From the NCBI GenBank assembly GCA_964383495.1, contig CAYLHG010000009.1:1-62339 (forward strand): DNA of 62,339 nt, in the 5' to 3' direction. This document shows positions 1-6,717 of this stretch, one piece after another; position 1 is the first letter of the stretch, and every line of letters starts with the position of its first letter. The position numbers were made by a program, and so were the translations under genes. The notes under the pieces were generated by a model that was not told the DNA's origin, did no database searches, and saw only the letters and a list, made by a program, of their open reading frames with translations. The stretch is from CAWKDC01 sp964383495 (GTDB lineage Bacteria; Pseudomonadota; Gammaproteobacteria; JABCZS01).

Positions 1-55
1 AGGACACTGCCCTTTCACGGCGGTAACAGGGGTTCGAATCCCCTTGGGGACGCCA
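1..55 (+). tRNA. tRNA-Glu (anticodon UUC), 5' end cut by window edge
   Basis: The first 55 bases match the 3' three quarters of a bacterial tRNA-Glu. The anticodon arm carries CTTTCAC (anticodon TTC), the T arm has GGTTCGAATCC, and the 3' CCA is encoded at 53-55. About 21 bases (the 5' acceptor strand and most of the D arm) lie before the window. The encoded CCA is a useful contrast with the CCA-less tRNA-like sequence near 60.6 kb. Confidence 0.93.
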
Positions 56-97
56 TCATTCGCTAAATGCAATCGTTCAGGAGAGGCTGAAACTCCA

Positions 98-1378
98 TCA
101 TAATATGATTTTAGTTATCATTTTCGCTTCTTTCCGAAGATGATCTACCTGAAATGCAATATCTTGCCGCAAGGCCTCAGTAAATGCGTTAAACTCCATG
201 CGCGGTAATGCTAAATCCATGCGATCACATAAATCAACTAACTCCCTAGCCACAGCAGCTCGAGACAAATGACAACTGTCCGCGAAATCCGCTAGCTGAT
301 AAGCATTCGTTATTTTTGCATTAAACGCATCTCCCAAAGCCATCGCCCACTCTGGTTCAAATTCAGGATAAGCACGAATAGAAATTAAATCATAGGCAGG
401 CGCGAGCTCTATTCCTAATGATGAAATAAAAAAACTAATATTTTTCCCATGCGCATCCCAATTTCCAATAATGACATTAAATAAAACCCACCGAAGTAAT
501 TGCTTCTTTGAGGCTGCAGGGTTGCGACATTTTTCACAAAATGAAAACAAGGCAGGAAGGCTCGCGCCGTCGCGCATGTGCGCTACGTCCCGTCCACTTC
601 CTAAATGGCGTTCATACTTGTATTCAGGTAATAAATTAAGCGCTTGACATCCATCGATGACATGTCGACGCATCACGTATTCGTCACCCCATTCCCTGTC
701 AAAACGTTTCACTAACAATGCAGGATATTCATCAAAATATTTCAATTCTACATCCGCCACAGAAAGTCCAGCCGCCTTCGCCAGCTTCATCATTTGAAAC
801 TCGTTCATGACCAAATGTTGCTTGGATGAATGCTCAAATTTTAAAATATGTGTTGAACATAATGCTCCATCACCAAATCCAATTTCCTCATTACCTTTCA
901 CAACAATATTAATTTTCTGATGCACGCCAGCAAGTGACAATCGCAGCTTTCCATCCCAAATAATTAAATTTCTAACATTATTTTTTTTCAAACGATCTGT
1001 TATTTCTTTTGTTTCAATAGAACGAAACTCGTTCTTCCTTGGTAACTCCTGATCGCTTAGTATGACTTGTATTGCTCCAGGCAAATCCAACCCTAGCACT
1101 TGAGTGGTAGAAAAAATGTTATACCGACTGAGATGAAAACTTGTTAACAAAATATCTAAATTTTCGCCTTCTGGAAATAAATTTTGAAAAAATACCCTAA
1201 TAGCAAATTGGTTTTTTGATGCACTATTATCCAAGGGTAAATGGGGTGAGAGAGCATACCCTGCTTGTTGCCATGTTTCATGATAAAAAAAATAAAGCTC
1301 ACTACCTTCTGTTAATACCAACGCCCCGATACATTGCTGCCCTAAATACACATTGAGCTGATGCTTAAACCCAGACAT
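98..1378 (-). CDS. hipA: HipA-family serine/threonine kinase toxin
   Basis: This is the toxin of a HipBA-type type II toxin-antitoxin pair. E. coli HipA phosphorylates glutamyl-tRNA synthetase; that target is family knowledge and not shown here. The N-terminal HipA domain covers roughly residues 1-100. The kinase part contains the phosphate-binding stretch SLAGVHQK, the catalytic loop GNWDAHGKN (Asp and Asn for catalysis and Mg) and the following YDL metal-binding Asp. The start is chosen at 1378, which has GAGG nine bases upstream; an upstream in-frame ATG at 1393 has poorer spacing. The gene overlaps the end of hipB by 14 bp, so the two are probably translationally coupled. Its 3' end faces the tRNA-Glu gene 43 bp away. 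The length of 426 aa is normal for the family. Confidence 0.9.
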   Translation of the reverse strand: MSGFKHQLNVYLGQQCIGALVLTEGSELYFFYHETWQQAGYALSPHLPLDNSASKNQFAIRVFFQNLFPEGENLDILLTSFHLSRYNIFSTTQVLGLDLPGAIQVILSDQELPRKNEFRSIETKEITDRLKKNNVRNLIIWDGKLRLSLAGVHQKINIVVKGNEEIGFGDGALCSTHILKFEHSSKQHLVMNEFQMMKLAKAAGLSVADVELKYFDEYPALLVKRFDREWGDEYVMRRHVIDGCQALNLLPEYKYERHLGSGRDVAHMRDGASLPALFSFCEKCRNPAASKKQLLRWVLFNVIIGNWDAHGKNISFFISSLGIELAPAYDLISIRAYPEFEPEWAMALGDAFNAKITNAYQLADFADSCHLSRAAVARELVDLCDRMDLALPRMEFNAFTEALRQDIAFQVDHLRKEAKMITKIIL

Positions 1379-1643
1379 CTTTTTTATCCTCATCTTCCCA
1401 CGACAGTACTTGCAATGTTATACCTAGGCCTTTGCAAATTTGTAGCGTACTGCCTAATTGTACTTTTGCATTCCCATGTTCTAAATTCATCAATGTGTCT
1501 TTGGAAACCCTACAAAATGCAGCTGCATCTTCTATGGTGAACCCTAGTTGTGTTCTTTTGGCACGTACATATTTACCTAGTAATTCAGGCATCAATGTTT
1601 TTTCTGGCTTAGGGGTTTCTAGCGGTTTTACGGTCTTAGACAC
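1365..1643 (-). CDS. hipB: HipB-like antitoxin, XRE helix-turn-helix regulator
   Basis: This 92-aa protein is the antitoxin and probable autorepressor of the downstream hipA. A Cro/C1-type helix-turn-helix spans about residues 22-80 (LGKYVRAKRTQLGFTIEDAA, then SKDTLMNLEHG). The start codon is GTG at 1643 with an AGGTGAG ribosome-binding site. The upstream region carries three identical-consensus 20-bp inverted repeats that are probable HipB operators. E. coli HipB binds TATCC-N8-GGATA; here the sites are AATCCT-N8-AGGATT, a clearly related design. The gene has a Lys/Pro-rich N-terminal extension of about 20 residues. Confidence 0.88.
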   Translation of the reverse strand: MSKTVKPLETPKPEKTLMPELLGKYVRAKRTQLGFTIEDAAAFCRVSKDTLMNLEHGNAKVQLGSTLQICKGLGITLQVLSWEDEDKKDVWV

Positions 1644-1661
1644 AATCTCACCTATCCATAT

Positions 1662-1681
1662 AATCCTATTATGACAGGATT
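1662..1681. promoter_or_regulatory. HipB operator 1 (AATCCT-N8-AGGATT)
   Basis: A perfect 6+6 inverted repeat with an 8-bp centre. It is nearest to the hipB GTG (1643) and likely overlaps the promoter or leader. Its start is exactly 50 bp from that of operator 2. The link to HipB is inferred from position and from similarity to E. coli hipB operators. Confidence 0.7.
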
Positions 1682-1711
1682 ATAGAGGATTTTTCAATAA
1701 AAAGCAATATA

Positions 1712-1731
1712 AATCCTTCTGGAGCAGGATT
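1712..1731. promoter_or_regulatory. HipB operator 2 (AATCCT-N8-AGGATT)
   Basis: The second exact copy of the 20-bp operator. The same six bases occur on each arm around an unrelated 8-bp centre, so the arms, not the centre, are under selection. It lies 50 bp from operators 1 and 3. Confidence 0.7.
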
Positions 1732-1761
1732 TTAATCTAAAGTTGAGAAAAAAAAGTATAA

Positions 1762-1781
1762 AATCCTGCTACGGGAGGATT
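1762..1781. promoter_or_regulatory. HipB operator 3 (AATCCT-N8-AGGATT)
   Basis: The third exact copy, distal to hipB and about 75 bp beyond the stop codon of rpoE (1857). Three sites with identical 50-bp period suggest cooperative binding and DNA bending or looping in autoregulation. Confidence 0.68.
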
Positions 1782-1856
1782 TATTGATTTTTGCTGTTTT
1801 TCTAAAGCGTGGTAAATTTTGCTAAATCAGAGGTATAAATCACAAAAAATAACTGC

Positions 1857-2459
1857 TCACCCCATGAGTAGCGGTCTGATGTTTTCGTCCACAATTTCTC
1901 TTGCTCGAAATAATCTTGAACGCACGGTACCCAGCGGGCAGCCTAATTTTTCTGCAATTTCTTCATAAGACATGCCTTCTATTTCTCGTAACTCAATCAC
2001 CGTCCGCAATTCATCCGGTAACGACGCAATGGCTTTAAAAATTTGCCGCTCAATTTCATCACATAATAAAAAATGCTCAGGCGAACTTAATTCTTCAAAC
2101 GGATTTCCTAACAACGTTTCCGCAACACTTGTATCAATATCACTATCCGGCGGCCTGCGTAAACGTGCAGCCAAATGATTTTTGGTAGTATTTTGAGCAA
2201 TACGAAAAAGCCATGAAAAAAAGGCGCTCTCTCCACGAAAATCCTCGATACCACGGTACGCGCGCAAAAAAGTTTCTTGCACAATATCTAAAATATCATT
2301 GCGATTATCCACCCAAGGGTATACGATAGACTCAACCCTACGCTGATATTTAGACACCAACATATTAAATGCTTTTGAATCCCCTTGCTGCACGCGACGT
2401 ACCAATACTGAATCAGCCAAAGCACTTTGAGCTGGATCTAGACGCTCTTCAAATGGCAT
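1857..2459 (-). CDS. rpoE: RNA polymerase sigma factor RpoE (ECF, envelope stress)
   Basis: This 200-aa protein is an extracytoplasmic-function sigma factor that directs RNA polymerase to envelope-stress promoters. Region 2 (about residues 18-95) includes DILDIVQETFLRAYRGIEDF and FFSWLFRIAQNT. Region 4 (about 135-190) includes SLPDELRTVIELREIEGMSY and GCPLGTVRSRLFRARE. These stretches and the length match E. coli RpoE closely. In many gammaproteobacteria the anti-sigma gene rseA follows directly. Here the next gene downstream is hipB, and I see no rseA/rseB in the window, so control must be encoded elsewhere or differ. Confidence 0.93.
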   Translation of the reverse strand: MPFEERLDPAQSALADSVLVRRVQQGDSKAFNMLVSKYQRRVESIVYPWVDNRNDILDIVQETFLRAYRGIEDFRGESAFFSWLFRIAQNTTKNHLAARLRRPPDSDIDTSVAETLLGNPFEELSSPEHFLLCDEIERQIFKAIASLPDELRTVIELREIEGMSYEEIAEKLGCPLGTVRSRLFRAREIVDENIRPLLMG

Positions 2460-2537
2460 AACTTCCCTCTGTTCTTTACCACAACACTACTACTATCGGC
2501 CCGTATTCATTATTATTCACCCCATAAGCCGAAAAGG

Positions 2538-2765
2538 GTGACAACAACGCGGCGGCCTAGAACCTCTTGTAGGCGCCATTATACAAGGATCACGCTCGAA
2601 GAACGACGCCAAATTAACGTATTTGTAACACATATTGATAGAGACTCTGCCGAATATGCGCAAATTGCATACAACCTACTAATTTATAAGTTAAATCCAC
2701 CCATAGAAAGCCTATTAAATGCTCATCTAGCCTATTTTAAGCAGCCTCCCCTAAAAAATATCTAG
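2538..2765 (+). CDS. Hypothetical small protein (doubtful)
   Basis: A 75-aa open frame from a GTG start, divergent from rpoE. I do not recognise it. It is basic and Arg-rich over its first 25 residues and then predicted helical (SAEYAQIAYNLLIYKL). There is no convincing ribosome-binding site before the GTG. It ends 60 bp before the next gene on the same strand. It could be a real lineage-specific peptide or chance. Confidence 0.25.
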   Translation: MTTTRRPRTSCRRHYTRITLEERRQINVFVTHIDRDSAEYAQIAYNLLIYKLNPPIESLLNAHLAYFKQPPLKNI

Positions 2766-2825
2766 TTTACAAACAAAACCACAGCATGGTATGCTATAGA
2801 TTATACAATTGACGAGGACAGAGCT

Positions 2826-3605
2826 ATGCCTAAACATCATCATAAGGTAAACATCTCAACAGCTAGCCATCAATTAGACCAACAGACTCAACAAAACCAA
2901 CGTCCAGACCAAGCAGGGCGTTCAACTCATTCTCCCGCCTCACTTCCGCATATGAGCTCTAAACGAAATGTATCTAGCAAAACCTACGAATCGCAATTAG
3001 AGGAATACCGTCGAGAAGCAAGCAAATTATCCACCGTTGAACACAAAATTGAATTTTGGCTAGCGAAAGCAACACAAACTCAGAGTCATATAGTACCTCC
3101 TTATGGCTTTGCACATAATTATATACTTCAAACAAGAAGTTATTTACGAGAAGCAATTGCCTTAGGTAGTGTTGAGGCCGCCTTACAGCATGATCAATTA
3201 ATTCAAAAAGCGATTCAACTAGGTCAGTTCGATATACTGGGAAGTCAGAATACGCTTCGCGACCCTATCACTCAAGCAGTGGCGCGCAGCGCTTCTTTAC
3301 TGCAACTTTTATGCGCAAGTAACGTTTCTTCTGAAAATAAATCTCGCTTGGAGAGTGCATTAATAGAAGCGCTAGGAACGCAACCTCGTGCACGCGTTGT
3401 GAATATCCTCCTTCAAACGGAAGTGGGAAATATCGACACGCGAAATGAAGTCGCAAGATATGTCCTTACTCTTCCACAACCCTCGAACGCTCAACAAGGG
3501 CTTCAAGTAACGGCTTATCAGCCTGGAGGATCAAGCAGTCCCAGTAACACAAATGCGGCATCCTCTTCAAGTAGTAGTGCTTCGAATAATAACGCAAAGA
3601 ATTAA
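2826..3605 (+). CDS. Hypothetical protein with Ser/Asn low-complexity tail
   Basis: A 259-aa soluble protein I cannot assign to a family. The start ATG has a GAGGACAGAG ribosome-binding region just upstream. Residues 1-55 are polar and rich in His, Gln, Ser and Pro. Residues about 56-225 are predicted alpha-helical, with many Leu/Ala heptad-like stretches (EYRREASKLSTVEHKIEFWL; YLREAIALGSVEAALQHDQL). The last 35 residues are almost only Ser, Asn, Ala and Gly. There is no signal peptide or membrane segment. A helical core with a disordered polar tail, in an organism with signs of host association, makes a translocated effector plausible but unproven. Confidence 0.7.
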   Translation: MPKHHHKVNISTASHQLDQQTQQNQRPDQAGRSTHSPASLPHMSSKRNVSSKTYESQLEEYRREASKLSTVEHKIEFWLAKATQTQSHIVPPYGFAHNYILQTRSYLREAIALGSVEAALQHDQLIQKAIQLGQFDILGSQNTLRDPITQAVARSASLLQLLCASNVSSENKSRLESALIEALGTQPRARVVNILLQTEVGNIDTRNEVARYVLTLPQPSNAQQGLQVTAYQPGGSSSPSNTNAASSSSSSASNNNAKN

Positions 3606-3659
3606 TGAGACACAGCGAAAGAGCGCGATGTTTGTTGAGATTTCATGGGTGGGCTAACG

Positions 3660-4124
3660 CTATTCAGTACATACAGCGCACCAACGCAAATAACCTCGCA
3701 AGCGCCGAAAAACGTCGGGCGGCACACTGTCGGCCCAAATCACCGCTTTTTGAGCTCTACTGCCGATCTTAGGCTTAAAATATAAAACACACACAAAAGG
3801 CAAAGAAACGCTCTCAGCTAAAAGTTGCATGTTATTCCAAGTGTGATGCGCACTTTCCAGCATGAATAAACCGTCTTTTTGTTTGCGCACCGTATGCACA
3901 GCCCTACCTTGGTCTCTAAAAAATAAGGCCATCATCACACCCAGATACAGCCAAGCCCCCACACCCCCTATGGAGAAAGGCATGGACAAACCAAACATCA
4001 CTGCGACAAACCCGAGCACCATGGCTGCTGTTTTAAAACCACGTGAAACCCTAAGATGAATGGCTTCGATGGAAATCGCTGATGCGTTGACATATGGATT
4101 GAAAGTGTTCAGGTGCGTCTTCAT
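3660..4124 (-). CDS. ygfX: YgfX-like (CptA) membrane protein
   Basis: A 154-aa protein with two adjacent transmembrane helices (about residues 33-75: AAMVLGFVAVMFGLSMPF, then AWLYLGVMMALFF), followed by a soluble beta-rich domain. This is the layout of YgfX/CptA, the partner gene of sdhE in gammaproteobacteria. YgfX has been described as a toxin acting on cytoskeletal proteins, and other work links it to flavinylation; the function is not settled. It overlaps the end of sdhE by 74 bp in another frame. That is long but there is no later ATG before the first conserved helix. The assignment rests on architecture and position. Confidence 0.75.
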   Translation of the reverse strand: MKTHLNTFNPYVNASAISIEAIHLRVSRGFKTAAMVLGFVAVMFGLSMPFSIGGVGAWLYLGVMMALFFRDQGRAVHTVRKQKDGLFMLESAHHTWNNMQLLAESVSLPFVCVLYFKPKIGSRAQKAVIWADSVPPDVFRRLRGYLRWCAVCTE

Positions 4125-4365
4125 AGGATAACAACCAACGGTTTAAATCTTGATCCGGAAATTCGAGCAAGTCAACGAACTCTTTCTGGAGAGGTGCTGG
4201 CAAGGTCTGATAGGCGCCATCAAAAAATCCCAACAATAAAATATCAAGCTCTAACATACCGCGGCGGCATGCCCAACGAATTCTTTCTGGGGGTTGGAGA
4301 TCCAAGATGAACGCCTCACTGCTAAACGACGTTACATTATACTCCACACCTTCTCTCAATACCAT
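4051..4365 (-). CDS. sdhE: SdhE / YgfY, succinate dehydrogenase assembly factor
   Basis: This small helical protein promotes covalent FAD attachment to SdhA (and FrdA). The family hallmark RWACRRGMLELD is present, followed by LLGFFDGAYQTL and the conserved LLEFPDQDLNRWLL. The start is uncertain. The ATG at 4365 gives 104 aa, about 16 more than E. coli SdhE. A TTG at 4305 gives 84 aa beginning LDLQPPERIRWACRRG, preceded by GAGG. A consensus TATAAT (4336-4341, minus strand) lies between the two candidates, favouring the shorter form. It is cotranscribed with ygfX. Confidence 0.88.
   Translation of the reverse strand: MVLREGVEYNVTSFSSEAFILDLQPPERIRWACRRGMLELDILLLGFFDGAYQTLPAPLQKEFVDLLEFPDQDLNRWLLSYEDAPEHFQSICQRISDFHRSHSS
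4336..4341 (-). promoter_or_regulatory. Candidate -10 box of sdhE-ygfX
   Basis: A perfect TATAAT on the minus strand. The corresponding -35 position has only a weak match (TGGTAT). If used, transcription would begin near 4329, downstream of the ATG at 4365 but upstream of the TTG at 4305. Confidence 0.4.
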
Positions 4366-4439
4366 ACTTTCGCGCGTTCGCCTTTATATTAATATCACAC
4401 TATACTTTGCTCATGGCTTACCCAAAAATGGAGGTAATG

Positions 4440-5240
4440 ATGGTTGCGCACGAGTTTTCAATTTGGCGTACTTTCTTAAGTGCCATGGTGTTTGTAAAAA
4501 ATCACGCCCTGTTATATGTACAAGGATTGTGGTTACCTATTGCGTTGTTTATTGCACTTAATATTCCTGTTTTTTTTATCATTCCTCAAGCTATACCTAC
4601 GCCTGAAGAAGCCATGACAACGCAAAGCATCTCACTTAATGTTGCTGAGCTATATGTCATGTTCACACCTTTACTGCAAGGGTTATTGCTCGTATGGATG
4701 GCAAATATTTCTTCCCGCATTGTATTGATGGGCCACCCTGGCAAACTGTGGTGGAGCATGTGTGAAACAAGAACCGCCATTTGGATGGTACTCATTGCTT
4801 TATTGGTAAGCCTTGCGGCAGGCGTGCTTTCTAGCATTCTCTATTTTATATTATCATGGTTACCCATTGATCCAGCAATGTCCATGACAGTTTCTATTGC
4901 TGTATACAGTATATTAGCCTATTATCTTTTATCACGGCTTTCACTACTATTTCCAAGTATTGCTATTGACCACGCAATGCGTTTAGAAGATGCATGGAAA
5001 ATGTCAAAAGGCGACGGATGGAAACTAATGATCTTATTTGCAATATTGCCTGCAATTATAGGAATTGTTACATTTTTGTTTTCATTGCTGGGGCTTCCCT
5101 TAATCACAGCAAATGCTGTGATATGGTGGGCAATTTTATTGCAAATCGCAAGTGCAGTATTATTTTGTGCTAATATCACGGTAATTGCATCTGCGTATAA
5201 ACAATTGAGACAAAGGCAAGGTAAATGGGATGTCATGTAA
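4440..5240 (+). CDS. Hypothetical polytopic inner-membrane protein
   Basis: A 266-aa integral membrane protein with about six hydrophobic helices (for example VQGLWLPIALFIALNIPVFF, WMVLIALLVSLAAGVL, LMILFAILPAIIGIVTFLFS). A short amphipathic motif RLEDAWKMSKGDGWKL lies between helices. This resembles uncharacterised BPSS1780/UPF0259-type membrane proteins in general build, but I cannot name it. The start is set at 4440 because GGAGG sits five bases upstream. An in-frame ATG at 4407 would lie at or before the likely transcription start implied by a TATACT box at 4401-4406. It overlaps ygfZ by 11 bp. Confidence 0.8.
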   Translation: MVAHEFSIWRTFLSAMVFVKNHALLYVQGLWLPIALFIALNIPVFFIIPQAIPTPEEAMTTQSISLNVAELYVMFTPLLQGLLLVWMANISSRIVLMGHPGKLWWSMCETRTAIWMVLIALLVSLAAGVLSSILYFILSWLPIDPAMSMTVSIAVYSILAYYLLSRLSLLFPSIAIDHAMRLEDAWKMSKGDGWKLMILFAILPAIIGIVTFLFSLLGLPLITANAVIWWAILLQIASAVLFCANITVIASAYKQLRQRQGKWDVM

Positions 5241-5982
5241 TGCATTAGGCGTTATCCACTGTACGGGCATGGACGCAGAAAAATTTTTACAAGGTCAGTT
5301 AAGCGCTGATATTTCTGCTCTCACGCAAACACAGGGTGCATTGGCGTGCTATTTGAATTTAAAGGGCCGCGTAGTAGCATGTATGTTTATTATAAAACGG
5401 CTCGATGGTTTCTGGTTGGTCATGCCTACTGAGATTATCCCTGTTTTGCTGCATAAACTTCATAAGGTCATTGCATTTTCAAAAGCAACACTGGCGGATC
5501 TCAGCAAACAATTTAACGTAGAAGACGATGTCACTCATCCGCTTTCTGTCCCCGCATATCATGTGGATATAACAGATGATGTTGTCACTTTCTGTGTTCA
5601 ACCACAGCACGGTATTTCAATCCGCATTACTCCTGCAACAGATGGGCCGTTTAAACTACCTGATGACTTTTTGAGAATATTATTAGAATCTCGTTTTCCT
5701 TGGATTGGAAAAGCACAAAGCGAAAAATTTTTGCCTCATTATATTGATTTAGTGGCATTGCACGCTATTTCTTTTGATAAAGGATGTTTTGTAGGGCAAG
5801 AAGTGGTAGCACGCATGGAATACCGCGGACATTTAAATAAAAAATTAGCCGTGATGCGCATGCCGCTGGGCACAGAGCTTGATATTGATGGGCCTGTGAT
5901 GAAAGACAACAAAACCATTGGGCAAGTAGTTAATATGATCGCAGACGAGGACCAACTATTAATATTAGCCAGTGTTGGGTAA
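5230..5982 (+). CDS. ygfZ: YgfZ, folate-binding Fe-S cluster/tRNA-modification factor
   Basis: A 250-aa member of the YgfZ/GcvT family. It binds folate and supports assembly or repair of certain Fe-S enzymes such as MiaB. The signature KGCFVGQE, with its essential cysteine, is at about residues 184-191 and is followed by VARMEYRGHLNKKLA. The N-terminal GcvT-like half contains GMDAEKFLQGQLSADI. It is shorter than E. coli YgfZ (326 aa), lacking part of the C-terminal domain, a shortening common in this family. It overlaps the preceding membrane-protein gene, so the two form an operon. Confidence 0.92.
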   Translation: MSCNALGVIHCTGMDAEKFLQGQLSADISALTQTQGALACYLNLKGRVVACMFIIKRLDGFWLVMPTEIIPVLLHKLHKVIAFSKATLADLSKQFNVEDDVTHPLSVPAYHVDITDDVVTFCVQPQHGISIRITPATDGPFKLPDDFLRILLESRFPWIGKAQSEKFLPHYIDLVALHAISFDKGCFVGQEVVARMEYRGHLNKKLAVMRMPLGTELDIDGPVMKDNKTIGQVVNMIADEDQLLILASVG

Positions 5983-6002
5983 GTAGCACGGGCACGTTAT
6001 TT

Positions 6003-6059
6003 GTAGTAGCCACGATCATTTTATGTCCCATGGTCGCCACATCAGATTGCGGCTACTAC
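6003..6059. terminator. Inverted repeat between convergent ygfZ and antitoxin gene
   Basis: GTAGTAGCC at 6003-6011 is complementary to GGCTACTAC at 6051-6059. The 9-bp perfect stem encloses about 39 bases. It lies between the 3' ends of two convergent transcription units and could work as a bidirectional transcript end. There is no strong T tract, so this is tentative. Confidence 0.4.
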
Positions 6060-6062
6060 ACG

Positions 6063-6347
6063 TTATTCAAAATGCCCAGCCGCATACTCATGTAAAATGC
6101 TTGCAATGAAAGTCTGATAAGGTAGCCCCTTATATGCCGCTTTTTGTTTTAAACGCGCCAGATCACTACTTGCAATACGAATATTCACTCGAGCGTCTTT
6201 TCTAAGATAACTTTCAGCTGCTTTTTTTGCAAAAGCTATTTCTTCTTCAACATTATCAACAGTTTTCCATTCTCCATTCTCAATAGATTCTAATAAATTT
6301 TGCTCTTCTGCATCAAGCCTCCCAGAATCGTTACGCTTCTTTGTCAT
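6063..6347 (-). CDS. CopG/BrnA-like antitoxin
   Basis: A 94-aa antitoxin of a type II pair. The C-terminal half has the ribbon-helix-helix pattern ARVNIRIASSDLARLKQKAA followed by YKGLPYQTFIASILHEYAAG, typical of antitoxins that accompany small BrnT-like toxins. The N-terminal half is acidic and probably contacts the toxin. The order is toxin first, antitoxin second, with a 17-bp overlap. This reversed order is usual for this family. Confidence 0.85.
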   Translation of the reverse strand: MTKKRNDSGRLDAEEQNLLESIENGEWKTVDNVEEEIAFAKKAAESYLRKDARVNIRIASSDLARLKQKAAYKGLPYQTFIASILHEYAAGHFE

Positions 6348-6624
6348 CGTGTCCTCTCAAATATTTTTTAGTTAATTTCCGGCTTGGGAAGATCGTTTTT
6401 AAAAATACTATATCTTCACTCTTTCTGACAAATGGCACTACGTACACATATCCATTCAAATTTACAATATACATACATTGATCGGGGTACCGTTTTTGAT
6501 CATGATGGTCTAGGATATCTAATAACCCTCCATCGGATAATGCAACAATAATATCTTCAAAACTTACGCCCCTCTCATGGATCAGCTGGTTATTTTTATC
6601 TGCTGAAAAATCATACTGAGGCAT
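6331..6624 (-). CDS. BrnT-like toxin
   Basis: A 97-aa protein similar to BrnT-family (DUF497-like) ribonuclease toxins. Visible family features are the N-terminal YDFSADKNNQLIHERGVSFE, the central GGLLDILDHHDQKRYPDQ, and the C-terminal VFLKTIFPSRKLTKKYL. The start is chosen at 6624, where AAGGAGG lies five bases upstream; an ATG at 6663 would add 13 residues without a good site. It is encoded directly before its antitoxin. The RNase activity is family knowledge, not shown here. Confidence 0.82.
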   Translation of the reverse strand: MPQYDFSADKNNQLIHERGVSFEDIIVALSDGGLLDILDHHDQKRYPDQCMYIVNLNGYVYVVPFVRKSEDIVFLKTIFPSRKLTKKYLRGHDDKEA

Positions 6625-6717
6625 TCCCTCCTCCTTACCAAGTATGGCACATTGTGTGCCCATTGTACAATATTTTAAAAAACAATATTGGCTTTGATAA
6701 TGAAATTATTTTATAAA

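Noticed and set aside
4307..4561. An 84-aa plus-strand frame overlapping the sdhE start
   Set aside because: It is a shadow of sdhE and of the membrane-protein gene; both real genes have better signals.
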